64,000 nucleotides of DNA from Alphaproteobacteria bacterium (GTDB lineage: Bacteria; Pseudomonadota; Alphaproteobacteria; Bin65), in the NCBI GenBank assembly GCA_021776685.1, contig JAJFFJ010000043.1:124001-188000 (forward strand), in the 5' to 3' direction. Under the pieces are notes generated by a model. It was given only the letters and a program-made list of their open reading frames with translations. It searched no databases and had not been told where the DNA came from. Each line of letters starts with the position of its first letter. The stretch's first letter is position 1. Below are positions 9,245 to 17,001 of the stretch, one piece after another. The position numbers were made by a program, and so were the translations under genes.

Positions 9245-10576
9245 ATGGACCTGATTGAAAAATATGGCGGCGCGGTACCGCGCTATACCAGCTACCCGAC
9301 AGCGCCTCATTTTGGGCTGGCGGTGGGCGCTGACACCTATGGAAAATGGCTGCGGGCCTTGCCCAGCGACCAGCAGCTGTCCCTCTATATTCACATTCCC
9401 TTCTGTGTTGCGCTTTGCTGGTTCTGTGGCTGCAACACCAAGGCAACGCAAAAATACAAACCCGTTTCAGTCTATCTGGATGGCCTGCTGCGAGAGATTG
9501 ATCTGGTGGCGGGGCATCTCTCGCCGTCGCCGCGGGTGCGGCACCTGCATTTCGGAGGCGGGTCGCCCACATTGCTGAACCCAATGGATTTCGCTTGCCT
9601 GATGACGGCCCTTGGTGACCGATTTCGCTTTTCCGACGACGCTGAGATCGCCGTTGAGATCGATCCCAGGGGCGTCGACTGTGCCAAAATTCGCGCCTAT
9701 GCGCGCGCAGGCGTAAACCGCGCCAGTTTGGGTATCCAGGACTTTGATGCGGCCGTGCAGCAGGCGATCAACCGGGTGCAGCCCTATGAACAGACGGCCC
9801 AGGTTGTGTCCAATCTACGCGCCGCCGGGATCATCGCTCTGAATTTTGACCTCATGTACGGCCTGCCGCACCAGACGGTTGACGGGATCGTCGAGACCGT
9901 CGACCAGGCTGTCAGTCTGCGGCCGGATAGATTGGCGCTGTTCGGCTATGCGCATGTGCCCTGGATGAAGAAGCACCAGCGGCTGATTCCCTCGGATACG
10001 TTGCCTGGGGCACAAGACCGCTTCCGGCAGCAGGCGGCGGCAGTGGAGCGATTGGTTGAGGCCGGCTATATACGAATCGGGCTCGACCATTTCGCCCGGC
10101 CCGACGATCCCTTGGCCCGCGCGGCGGCTGCCGGAGGGCTCCATCGCAACTTCCAGGGCTATACCGTGGATGATGCAGAAGCGCTGATCGGACTGGGCGC
10201 GTCCGCCATCGGCGCCCTGCCGCAGGGGTATGTACAGAACCACACCGATACGCGCCACTATCTGGATCGCCTGGAGGACGGGCATTTGCCAGTCGCAAAA
10301 GGGTTAATCCTCAGCGGGGAAGATCGCCGCCGGCGCAGCGCCATCGAGCGGTTGATGTGCGACCTGCGCCTTGATGTTGGTGATGACAGCTATGCGCCAC
10401 TAATCGAAGCCGCACGCGATCAACTGCGTGACTTTGAGGGAGATGGTCTGATCTCAACCATAGACGGACAGTTGACGGTCAGCGACGCGGGACGACCCTT
10501 CCTCCGGCAGATTGCGGCTGTGTTTGATGCCTATATCGCTAGGCCAGGCCGCGCCCGCCACTCTGCGGCCGTCTGA
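9245..10576 (+). CDS. hemN: oxygen-independent coproporphyrinogen III oxidase
   Basis: A 443-residue radical SAM enzyme that decarboxylates coproporphyrinogen III to protoporphyrinogen IX without oxygen. The N-terminal KYGGAVPRYTSYPTAPHF is the HemN signature that separates it from HemW. The cluster motif is FCVALCWFCGC (CX3CX2CXC), with the fourth cysteine typical of true HemN. HFGGGSPTLL is the SAM-binding glycine motif. The ribosome site is weak, but no better in-frame start exists. It has its own FNR-type promoter, so it is expressed with the anaerobic block and presumably keeps haem supply going for anaerobic respiration. Confidence 0.93.
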   Translation: MDLIEKYGGAVPRYTSYPTAPHFGLAVGADTYGKWLRALPSDQQLSLYIHIPFCVALCWFCGCNTKATQKYKPVSVYLDGLLREIDLVAGHLSPSPRVRHLHFGGGSPTLLNPMDFACLMTALGDRFRFSDDAEIAVEIDPRGVDCAKIRAYARAGVNRASLGIQDFDAAVQQAINRVQPYEQTAQVVSNLRAAGIIALNFDLMYGLPHQTVDGIVETVDQAVSLRPDRLALFGYAHVPWMKKHQRLIPSDTLPGAQDRFRQQAAAVERLVEAGYIRIGLDHFARPDDPLARAAAAGGLHRNFQGYTVDDAEALIGLGASAIGALPQGYVQNHTDTRHYLDRLEDGHLPVAKGLILSGEDRRRRSAIERLMCDLRLDVGDDSYAPLIEAARDQLRDFEGDGLISTIDGQLTVSDAGRPFLRQIAAVFDAYIARPGRARHSAAV

Positions 10577-10607
10577 GCCTTTATTCAGACCGTCAGTTGA
10601 TTTGGCG

Positions 10608-11624
10608 CTAGTGTATTTTCCGCCAAAGCGCCAACCGCTGGGCCGGGGCGAAGCCGTTCTCGTTGAGGAAATTCAGAATGTCGAAGGCGTCCCAGGCGAC
10701 GACCGTTCGCACTTCCTCAATTCGCAGCGCCGCAAGGTTCATGTAGAGCTGAGACATGAGCGCGCTGGCCACATCCTGATGTTGAACGTCGGGGTCTACC
10801 CCAAGGGTATCCATCACCGCCACTGGCTCGGTCTGGCCAAATTCGCCATTGTCGACCCGTGCGATGATGTAGCCAGCAACCCTTTCGTCGACCTCTGCAA
10901 CCAATGAGACCCTGACGCCTGACTCCGCCAACGCCTGACCTACTGCACGCTCGAAATAGGGCGTCCGATCGATGCCGGTAAACTGCTGGTCAATAGCGGC
11001 AATCGGGGCGAGGTCCTTTTCCGTCATCGAACGAATCAGCATCCGGTCGCGCGCCAATGCGATCCATTGGTCCCCGGACGGGTCGCTGAAGTCCAGTTCG
11101 CCGCTTTCATCAAGAGAATCTTCAACCTCGCCTGCCTCGTCACCGCTGTTTGCCGCCAGGGCGCCTTCCGGCACTGCGCCGTGTAGCAATACTCGCGGCG
11201 CCAGGGTGAATCCGCTTCGGCCGAAGAACCCGAGCAGCGCACTATTGGTCCAATCCACCTGCGAAAACAGTGTGCTGATACCGAGCTCCTGCAGCGCGCC
11301 GTCCAGCGCCCCCATCAGCTGGCGACCCACCCCGTGCTGTTGGTGGCCTTCCGCGACGCCCATTGCATCGACGGCAGCTGTGGCGTCGACCCGGCCGAAT
11401 TCACCCCGGTTGACGCGGGCAATGAGGTAGCCGACAAGCCGGTCGCCTTGATCAGCCGCGAGGGTGACGTAGCTGTCAGGATTGTCCTGCACCGCCATCA
11501 GGCGTTTGTCGAAAAAGCCAAGCCGTGACCGACCAAGAGTTTTTTCGTCGATACCAACCACGCCGTGAAGGTCTTCCGGGCGCAATTGTCTGATCGTGGC
11601 GCTGCCATTGGGGGTGTCGGTCAT
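10608..11624 (-). CDS. tandem GNAT acetyltransferase
   Basis: A 338-residue protein with two GNAT acetyltransferase domains, about residues 11-150 and 195-338, joined by an acidic linker rich in Glu, Asp and Ser. Both carry a beta4/motif-A region; the first has GVAEGHQQHGVGRQLM, close to the Q/RxxGxG/A acetyl-CoA loop. The second has VDPDVQHQDVASALM, where the glycine is replaced, so that copy may be weak or structural. GGAGAGACC precedes the start. It is the last gene of the five-gene minus operon and converges on hemN. Substrate unknown. BadL, a GNAT of the Rhodopseudomonas benzoate regulon that acetylates aminobenzoates, is a suggestive but unproved parallel. Confidence 0.8.
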   Translation of the reverse strand: MTDTPNGSATIRQLRPEDLHGVVGIDEKTLGRSRLGFFDKRLMAVQDNPDSYVTLAADQGDRLVGYLIARVNRGEFGRVDATAAVDAMGVAEGHQQHGVGRQLMGALDGALQELGISTLFSQVDWTNSALLGFFGRSGFTLAPRVLLHGAVPEGALAANSGDEAGEVEDSLDESGELDFSDPSGDQWIALARDRMLIRSMTEKDLAPIAAIDQQFTGIDRTPYFERAVGQALAESGVRVSLVAEVDERVAGYIIARVDNGEFGQTEPVAVMDTLGVDPDVQHQDVASALMSQLYMNLAALRIEEVRTVVAWDAFDILNFLNENGFAPAQRLALWRKIH

Positions 11625-11643
11625 CTGGTCTCTCCATTTGTCT

Positions 11644-12150
11644 CTAGCGGGAGGCGCTATAGGCCATCGTCAGTTCCTGATCCGTGTCTTCATCCAACAT
11701 CGCTTCCAGGGCCATCAGCAGGCCCATCTCTTCCTTCTGGATATGACCGGTCATGATTTCGGCAAAGTCCGCTGCATCGCGCCGGAAGCGGGCCCATTCG
11801 CTGGTGTCAAAATCACCAGACAGGAGGTCCGCGCAGTCACTCGCAAGTTGGCCGCCGGTGTTCCGAAGTGTGCGGTGCTCCTCGGTCAAGAGCTCGCCCA
11901 TCATGCCGTCACCAAAGGCCGCCAGGCGCGGGAACAATTCCTGCTCCTCAAAGTCGAAGTGACCGCTGATTTCGCTGGCGATCAGGCTTTCCACATCCCT
12001 CAACGCGCGGGTTAGATCCGGTTCTGCCGCCATATCGTTTGGTGGCGTTTTGCGGAACTTGCGTAACACGCCGTCAAAGCGGTCGAGCACCGCCAGGGTG
12101 TTGACATGCTCGTCGTGCAGCAGGCGTGCTATCTGGCGGTCATATTCCAT
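11644..12150 (-). CDS. hemerythrin HHE domain protein
   Basis: A 168-residue four-helix hemerythrin-like protein. Likely iron ligands are in RLLHDEHVN, GHFDFEEQELFP, TEEHRTLR and GHIQKEEMGL, which gives the usual His/Glu pattern of a di-iron site. Such proteins bind oxygen or nitric oxide, or take part in iron-sulfur repair. It sits 12 bp after the DUF59 gene and 19 bp before the GNAT gene in the FNR-controlled minus operon, alongside an NnrS-like protein, which favours a nitrosative-stress or oxygen-sensing role. That role is inferred. Confidence 0.82.
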   Translation of the reverse strand: MEYDRQIARLLHDEHVNTLAVLDRFDGVLRKFRKTPPNDMAAEPDLTRALRDVESLIASEISGHFDFEEQELFPRLAAFGDGMMGELLTEEHRTLRNTGGQLASDCADLLSGDFDTSEWARFRRDAADFAEIMTGHIQKEEMGLLMALEAMLDEDTDQELTMAYSASR

Positions 12151-12162
12151 GGGTCAAGCTCA

Positions 12163-12465
12163 CTACAGTCTCAAAAACGCGCGGCCGTCCGCGGTAATTC
12201 GGTCCGGTGTCCAGGGGGGATCGAAGGTCAGAATGATCTCCACCGCCTCGATACCAGATACGGCTTGTACGGATTCCTCTGCTGCCTGCATTAGGTAGGG
12301 GCCGGCCGGGCAGACTTCGGTCGTGAAGGTCATGTCAATTTCAACGTGGCCATGATGGGGCTCACGGATGTCGCAGATCAAACCGAGGTCAACGATGTTG
12401 ATGCCGGCCTCGGGATCGAGCACCTGCTTGAGCGCGTCCCGCGCCTGATCGGTCAGGTCAACCAT
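12163..12465 (-). CDS. DUF59/MIP18 family metal-sulfur cluster assembly factor (SufT/PaaD-like)
   Basis: A 100-residue protein covering one DUF59 domain: DPEAGINIVDLGLI near the N-terminus, TFTTEVCPAGPYL with the conserved cysteine at about residue 52, and LTFDPPWTPDRITADGR at the end. This family (PaaD, SufT, MIP18) helps mature iron-sulfur proteins. GGGAG precedes the ATG, and its 5' end overlaps the upstream membrane-protein gene by 8 bp. In this operon it could help assemble or repair clusters in oxygen- or NO-sensitive enzymes such as benzoyl-CoA reductase. The partner is not shown by the sequence. Confidence 0.85.
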   Translation of the reverse strand: MVDLTDQARDALKQVLDPEAGINIVDLGLICDIREPHHGHVEIDMTFTTEVCPAGPYLMQAAEESVQAVSGIEAVEIILTFDPPWTPDRITADGRAFLRL

Positions 12466-13786
12466 GGGAAAACTCCCTCGGCGCTGCGCCGGTTGTATCG
12501 GTTTCAGTGCTGCCCGATGCCTTACGGCGCATCATGCGTGAGACGACCTGCCAGCTGAACCAGGCAAAGGCGAGTGCGCCGGCGAGGCCGATGATCGCAC
12601 CAGCCCGAACCGTCCAACCGCTGTCCAGCAGAATGCCCATGGCGATCAACGCGACGGCGGCGAGATGGCAAATGGCGTGAATGGTCATTGTCCCCTGCGA
12701 ACTCATTTCCGTAACCAGGGGCGGCTGGCGCCCGGCTTGGGCTGCGTGCATCGAGGCCAGGAACGGCATGATCCGTTGCAGCACGCCCACGAGGAACGTC
12801 AGCAGCCATCCGAAAAACAGCAGGAAGCCGAAGAATGTACCTGATCGGTCGCCCAGCAAGTCGAACTGAGCTGCGACACCTGCCAGAATGCAGAGCGGCA
12901 GCATTGCCCAGGCGACCCGGACAAGGACGAATGAAACGCCCATCCGCCGCTTCATGCGAGAGCCCATCGCCTGCATCATGCCGCGCAGGTAGAGCAATGT
13001 AGCAATCATGCCGGCAAGCCCCGCGAGTATGACCAGATTGCCTGACCCGGCGATGATGCTTGCAATAGCCACCAGGATCGCACCGGCGGACACAAACGCG
13101 GCCAGCAGGCCTTCTGCGGCGCTCGGCATGTTGGAAAGGCCGAACATGGGTACCAACACGTAGCTGAAGCCGAATACGAGCATGCCCATGAATCCGAACC
13201 CACCGACAATCATGTGGATCGCGGCCAGCATCTGGCTCTCAGCAATTGCGATGCCTGCATACCGAAGCGCCAGCAGGCTACCCAGGCCGGCGACCCCGAA
13301 AAGGCAGATTACTGCCAGCCGTGCGAAGGTAAGTACGACCGGCATGCCGGCATTGCGCAACAGATTTACCGAAAGCAATATCCCACCCAACAACATCGCC
13401 AGCATGGCAGCACTACCGCCGATCGCCAGCGGCAAGACCTGAAAGCTCGCCATGCCATGGGTCAGCCCTAATGTACCCAGGGCGAGCAAGATGAATACCA
13501 GCCGCATCAGGAACGGTGCAGGCATTGCTTCGCGGGTGGCGACAGGCAGTAGCTGGAAGGCCGCGCCAAAGGCGGTCATGGTCAGTACGCCGAGAGTGAT
13601 GAGGTGCAGAGTAGCCAGAGGCAGGCCTAGGCCACCTTGAAAGTTGGGGATTTCGTCGGCGGCCAGAAGTAGACAGGCCCAAGCAGCAATGTGAAAGATC
13701 ACTGCGGCGGCGAAGAAGGAAAACGGTATGGATACGGGCAACAGCCGCCCGTGCGCGCCTCCCAGCACCCTGCCGCCCGCACTCAT
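12458..13786 (-). CDS. NnrS-like polytopic membrane protein
   Basis: A 442-residue inner-membrane protein with about twelve hydrophobic segments filling almost the whole length. Histidines lie within or at the ends of helices (FHIAAWACLL, ATLHLITLGVLTM, LAAIHMIVGGFGFMG, TIHAICHLAAVALI), which suggests haem or copper binding as proposed for NnrS and the related cytochrome-oxidase-like families. NnrS proteins relieve nitrosative stress in denitrifiers. It overlaps the DUF2249 gene by 4 bp and the DUF59 gene by 8 bp, so the three are translationally coupled. The NnrS label is a family resemblance, not certain. Confidence 0.72.
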   Translation of the reverse strand: MSAGGRVLGGAHGRLLPVSIPFSFFAAAVIFHIAAWACLLLAADEIPNFQGGLGLPLATLHLITLGVLTMTAFGAAFQLLPVATREAMPAPFLMRLVFILLALGTLGLTHGMASFQVLPLAIGGSAAMLAMLLGGILLSVNLLRNAGMPVVLTFARLAVICLFGVAGLGSLLALRYAGIAIAESQMLAAIHMIVGGFGFMGMLVFGFSYVLVPMFGLSNMPSAAEGLLAAFVSAGAILVAIASIIAGSGNLVILAGLAGMIATLLYLRGMMQAMGSRMKRRMGVSFVLVRVAWAMLPLCILAGVAAQFDLLGDRSGTFFGFLLFFGWLLTFLVGVLQRIMPFLASMHAAQAGRQPPLVTEMSSQGTMTIHAICHLAAVALIAMGILLDSGWTVRAGAIIGLAGALAFAWFSWQVVSRMMRRKASGSTETDTTGAAPREFSHG

Positions 13787-14652
13787 CCGCCCGGCTCCGC
13801 ATTGGCGCGCCAGAGACGGAGGCGCACTTCGCCTGGCTCCCCGCCCGCAGCAATATCTACCAGCTCATGCCGCCAGCCGCGCTCGGCCAATTCGGGATAC
13901 AGGAAAACTGGCTCGCGTTCGTGGTGAACCGTCAGCGCTGCCGGGCCGTCCGTCCTTTCAATCTCGCGAATGATGGCCAGCATAGGCTGGGGCGGCTCAA
14001 GCCCGCGCACATCGATGTGAGTCTCGCCGCCTTCCTGCCAGACCCGGGCGCCACCTTTTTGCGGTGATTCGTCGGCGGTGGGAGCGAGTGCGGCATCCTT
14101 GAGGAACCAGGTGCGCCAGTGATCGACTGCAAGTTCCTGGCCCCAGCCGACAAAGCCTTTGCGCGCCAACACGCGCCGCAAAGGCGTTGGTTCAAACGGT
14201 GTGTCCAAAACGAAGAACCCGCCGTCCCGCACCTTGGCCGCATGGCGCATGATGGCGCCGAATGGTTCCTTGCCCTTTGCCAGCGCCGGGCGGGCATCGA
14301 ACTTGCGCTGCTTTGCGCCCTCTGCCCGCGCCAGCCAGTCCGGGGCTTCCACATTATCTATTGGATCAGCGGTGTCTTCATCGGCCTCACCGTTCCAGGG
14401 TGTCTGGTTGACCTCCGTGAGCACCGCTTCCAATGTCACGCCGCCGATGCGGGCAGCATCCCGAAACGTGACCAGCCGTCCCATGACCCGGCGGAGCACC
14501 GGGTTTCTGAGGCGGCGGAACGTTGGGCTGACGGCGATCAATCGGTCGATCGTGTCCGGATCGGCCTTAATGGCGTCATAGACAACGGTATCGGGCGTGA
14601 AAATCATGTGACTGCTGCTTTTCTGATTTTCGGGCGGATGTTGCTTCGCCAT
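13783..14652 (-). CDS. DUF1858 plus two DUF2249 domains protein
   Basis: A 289-residue protein: a DUF1858-like helical domain at about 18-75 (VVYDAIKADPDTIDRL, SPTFRRLRNPVLRR), then two DUF2249 domains at about 115-185 (GGFFVLDTPFEPTPLRRVLARKG) and 211-286 (HIDVRGLEPPQPMLAIIREI). These domains recur beside hemerythrins, NnrS and nitrate/nitric oxide genes and have a TusA-like fold. First gene of the minus operon, with AGGAAG before the ATG. An FNR-type box lies 53 bp upstream. Biochemical function is unknown. An internal ATG 15 codons in is a possible alternative start, but the chosen one has the better ribosome site. Confidence 0.82.
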   Translation of the reverse strand: MAKQHPPENQKSSSHMIFTPDTVVYDAIKADPDTIDRLIAVSPTFRRLRNPVLRRVMGRLVTFRDAARIGGVTLEAVLTEVNQTPWNGEADEDTADPIDNVEAPDWLARAEGAKQRKFDARPALAKGKEPFGAIMRHAAKVRDGGFFVLDTPFEPTPLRRVLARKGFVGWGQELAVDHWRTWFLKDAALAPTADESPQKGGARVWQEGGETHIDVRGLEPPQPMLAIIREIERTDGPAALTVHHEREPVFLYPELAERGWRHELVDIAAGGEPGEVRLRLWRANAEPGG

Positions 14653-14704
14653 ATCTTCCTGCTTTGATTAATCCGGATAGTGGGGGATACGGCTTCGCGC
14701 GGCC

Positions 14705-14718
14705 TTGATACCGGTCAA
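14705..14718. promoter_or_regulatory. FNR/CRP-type box, proximal to the minus-strand DUF2249 operon
   Basis: TTGATACCGGTCAA matches TTGAT-N4-RTCAA. On the minus strand CACTAT (14677-14682) is centred 32 bp away and keeps the A2, A5 and T6 positions of the -10 consensus. Transcription would begin about 18 bp before the DUF1858/DUF2249 gene. Confidence 0.72.
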
Positions 14719-14755
14719 GCCGCTCCGCCGACCTTTCGCCTGCGTGCGCAGCTAG

Positions 14756-14769
14756 TTGACATCGGTCAA
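14756..14769. promoter_or_regulatory. FNR/CRP-type box, proximal to badI
   Basis: TTGACATCGGTCAA is a TTGAC-N4-GTCAA palindrome, 51 bp from the other box in this divergent gap. TTCAAT at 14793-14798 is a -10 candidate (four of six) centred 33 bp downstream. This fits activation of badI, whose ATG is at 14850. Confidence 0.72.
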
Positions 14770-14849
14770 GGACGGGTGACCGTGGGATACCGTTCAATTC
14801 ATCGCAACACCGGCGCTTTCAGGTGGCGGCGGTGGGCAGGAGACCAGAC

Positions 14850-15644
14850 ATGGACTATCAGGATATTCTCTATGAAAACCGCGATGGCGCGGTGTGGATC
14901 ACCATCAATCGGCCGGAAAAATACAACGCCTTCCGTGGCCAGACGGTCGAGGAACTGATCCACGCTATAGGCCGCGCGGGTTGGGACCGGCATGTGGGCG
15001 CCATCGTGCTGACCGGTGCGGGCGAGAAAGCCTTTTGTACCGGTGGCGATCAGTCCGACCGCGAAAGTCAGTATGAAAGCCGCGGCACAATCGGCCTGCC
15101 GATGGAGGATCTGCACTCAATCATCCGCGATGTGCCGAAACCGGTGATCGCGCGCGTTCGAGGCTACGCCATCGGCGGCGGCAATGTGCTGTGCACGCTC
15201 TGCGATTTTACGATTGCCGGTGAAAGCGCCATTTTCGGTCAGGTAGGTCCCAAGATGGGATCAGTGGATCCAGGGTTCGGTACTGCCTATCTGGCGCGTG
15301 TGGTAGGCGAAAAAAAGGCACGGGAGATGTGGTACATGTGCCGCCGCTATCCCGCGGCTGAAGCGCTTCAGATGGGTCTCGCCAACGCGGTGGTTCCTGA
15401 CGACGAACTGGACGCCGAAGTGGAGCGTTGGTGCGCGGAGATCATGGAGAAAAGCCCAACCGCAATTGCCATCGCAAAGCGCTCCTTCAATATGGACACC
15501 GAACACATACGCGGTGTTGCCGGCATGGGGATGTATGCGCTGAGCCTCTATTACGACACCGACGAATCCAAAGAGGGTGGCCGCGCCGCGGCTGAGAAGC
15601 GCAAGCCCGACTTTCGCCGCCACTATACGAAAGGGGCAACTTGA
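14850..15644 (+). CDS. badI: 2-ketocyclohexanecarboxyl-CoA hydrolase
   Basis: A 264-residue crotonase/MenB-family protein strongly resembling Rhodopseudomonas BadI, which hydrolyses 2-ketocyclohexane-1-carboxyl-CoA to pimelyl-CoA. Near-identical stretches to BadI as I recall it include NAFRGQTVEELI, GAGEKAFCTGGDQSDRE, RDVPKPVIARVRGYAIGGGN, FGQVGPKMGSVDPG, RVVGEKKAREMWYMC and SPTAIAIAKRSFNMDT. AGGAG lies before ATG 14850; an in-frame start 27 bp upstream has no ribosome site. An FNR-type box precedes it. MenB is the main alternative, but there are no menaquinone genes nearby and the BadI-specific segments favour BadI. Confidence 0.88.
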   Translation: MDYQDILYENRDGAVWITINRPEKYNAFRGQTVEELIHAIGRAGWDRHVGAIVLTGAGEKAFCTGGDQSDRESQYESRGTIGLPMEDLHSIIRDVPKPVIARVRGYAIGGGNVLCTLCDFTIAGESAIFGQVGPKMGSVDPGFGTAYLARVVGEKKAREMWYMCRRYPAAEALQMGLANAVVPDDELDAEVERWCAEIMEKSPTAIAIAKRSFNMDTEHIRGVAGMGMYALSLYYDTDESKEGGRAAAEKRKPDFRRHYTKGAT

Positions 15645-15856
15645 GCGCCGAACAGGCGGCGCTAATCTCAGACACCTGATAGCGGCGCCCCGCCGGTCGC
15701 GATCTGCGCCAGCAAGCCGAGACAGGCTTGGCCTCAGTGAAATCGCCTTGCCAGGTTTTTTGATAACCTCCGGGAGGCGGAACGGCATCAACCGCCGCCA
15801 TGTTTGATCGGTCTTTATCCCAAGGTTGCTGTGATTGCCGGTGGCCATGGCAATGG

Positions 15857-15870
15857 TTGATCTGAATCAA
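15857..15870. promoter_or_regulatory. FNR/CRP-type box before the second hemerythrin gene
   Basis: TTGATCTGAATCAA is a perfect match to the FNR consensus TTGAT-N4-ATCAA. GACAAT at 15893-15898 matches the -10 consensus at four of six positions and is centred exactly 32 bp downstream. The predicted start of transcription near 15905 lies downstream of several in-frame ATGs, which settles the gene start at GTG 15934. Confidence 0.83.
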
Positions 15871-15933
15871 GGGGACAGATCCGGAATTGTCGGACAATCC
15901 AAATCACACTCATCTATAGGACAGGAGGCTGCC

Positions 15934-16617
15934 GTGACCGCAGCATTGGACATTCTCCATCGCGAGCACCGGGCAATTGCCGCTGTTTTGCATTGCCTGT
16001 CCCATATCGTGGAAGAAACGCGTGCCGGAAAGTTGGCGCCGGAGTTTGAGTTCTTTGACGCTGTCATTTCCTACATGAGGGATTTCCCCGACCGGATGCA
16101 CCATCCCAAGGAGGACGAATTCTTCTTCAAGGTGTTGCGCACCAAGGCGCCTGAACTGGTTCCCACGCTGGATGCGCTTCACGAAGAACATGTTGCCGGT
16201 GATCGGTTGCTGGCCGAACTTGATCAAAAATTGGATGACTGGCGAAAAGCCTCGGAGGATACGGACCGCGCCAGTACATTTCTGGATGAGGCAGACGCCT
16301 ATGTTGACTTCCAACGGAAACATGCCGCTCGGGAAGAACGAACTGTCATGCCTGAGTCCCGCAAATTTCTCGATGATGCGGACTGGGAACCGATTAATGC
16401 CGCATTCCTCGACAATGACGATCCAATGTTCGGGTCACGCACGCAGGAGACCTACGCAAAGCTGTTCGGCAAAATTGTTGCGCTAGCCCCTCAACCGTGG
16501 GGGCTCGCCCAGCGCACCCACATGCCGACAAAGACCGACAAGGAAGCCTTGGATACCGACCACGCCAGTTGGTCCGAAGAGCAACGTCGGAATATGCTAG
16601 CGCTACGGTGGATCTAG
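15934..16617 (+). CDS. hemerythrin HHE domain protein (second copy)
   Basis: A 227-residue hemerythrin-like protein beginning MTAALDILHREHRAI from a GTG. Start 15934 was chosen because AGGAGG stands 5 bases before it and because the FNR box and -10 lie inside any longer frame. Ligand-bearing segments are LHREHRAIAAVLH, DRMHHPKEDEFFF, DALHEEHVAGD and RKHAAREERTVMP, which fits a di-iron four-helix bundle spanning about residues 5-150. A C-terminal extension of about 75 residues is less conserved. It is unlike the operon copy at 11.6-12.2 kb. Role inferred: oxygen, NO or iron handling under low oxygen. It lies 289 bp after badI and has its own promoter. Confidence 0.82.
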   Translation: MTAALDILHREHRAIAAVLHCLSHIVEETRAGKLAPEFEFFDAVISYMRDFPDRMHHPKEDEFFFKVLRTKAPELVPTLDALHEEHVAGDRLLAELDQKLDDWRKASEDTDRASTFLDEADAYVDFQRKHAAREERTVMPESRKFLDDADWEPINAAFLDNDDPMFGSRTQETYAKLFGKIVALAPQPWGLAQRTHMPTKTDKEALDTDHASWSEEQRRNMLALRWI

Positions 16618-17001
16618 GCGTCGGGAATCACCCGCCCGGCGCCTGTCACAGCGACGTGAAATTCAACTAGATACCAATTCTTCTAGGAACTTGGTCAACG
16701 CCCGAACCGGTGTCGCCCTGCGGAAATGCCCACGCTTTGGGGATTGGGGCGATCCCCAGTCAGAAATCACCTCAAACAGCTCAGAAGCGCCTCCAACGGG
16801 CCTTCACCGGTGCATTATCGGCGTCTCGAAGACAGCGTGGGCGGTGCGGAAAGAGCAAATTCGACCCACGGATATCTGTTGGCCGTAACCGATTGCGTTT
16901 GACCTTGAACGCCGTCATTCGCCACCTTACCGGCATAGCCAGCGGCCCTGTTATGGCACCGCTCGATGCTCCCATTGATGACCATGCCGTGTGATTCAGA
17001 A
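16618..17001. other. intergenic region without a recognisable gene
   Basis: About 380 bp between the hemerythrin and acyl-CoA synthetase genes. Short open frames exist on both strands but have no recognisable domain, ribosome site or codon pattern like the neighbours. A GGGGAT-N7-ATCCCC inverted repeat lies at 16739-16757. No FNR-type box or clear terminator is visible, and no transposase remnant is recognisable. It probably contains the promoter of the next operon. Confidence 0.5.

Noticed and set aside
16618-17001. Possible transposase or insertion-sequence remnant in the gap before the acyl-CoA synthetase
   Set aside because: No DDE-type or other transposase motif, no terminal inverted repeats or target duplication could be seen; only a short GGGGAT/ATCCCC inverted repeat.
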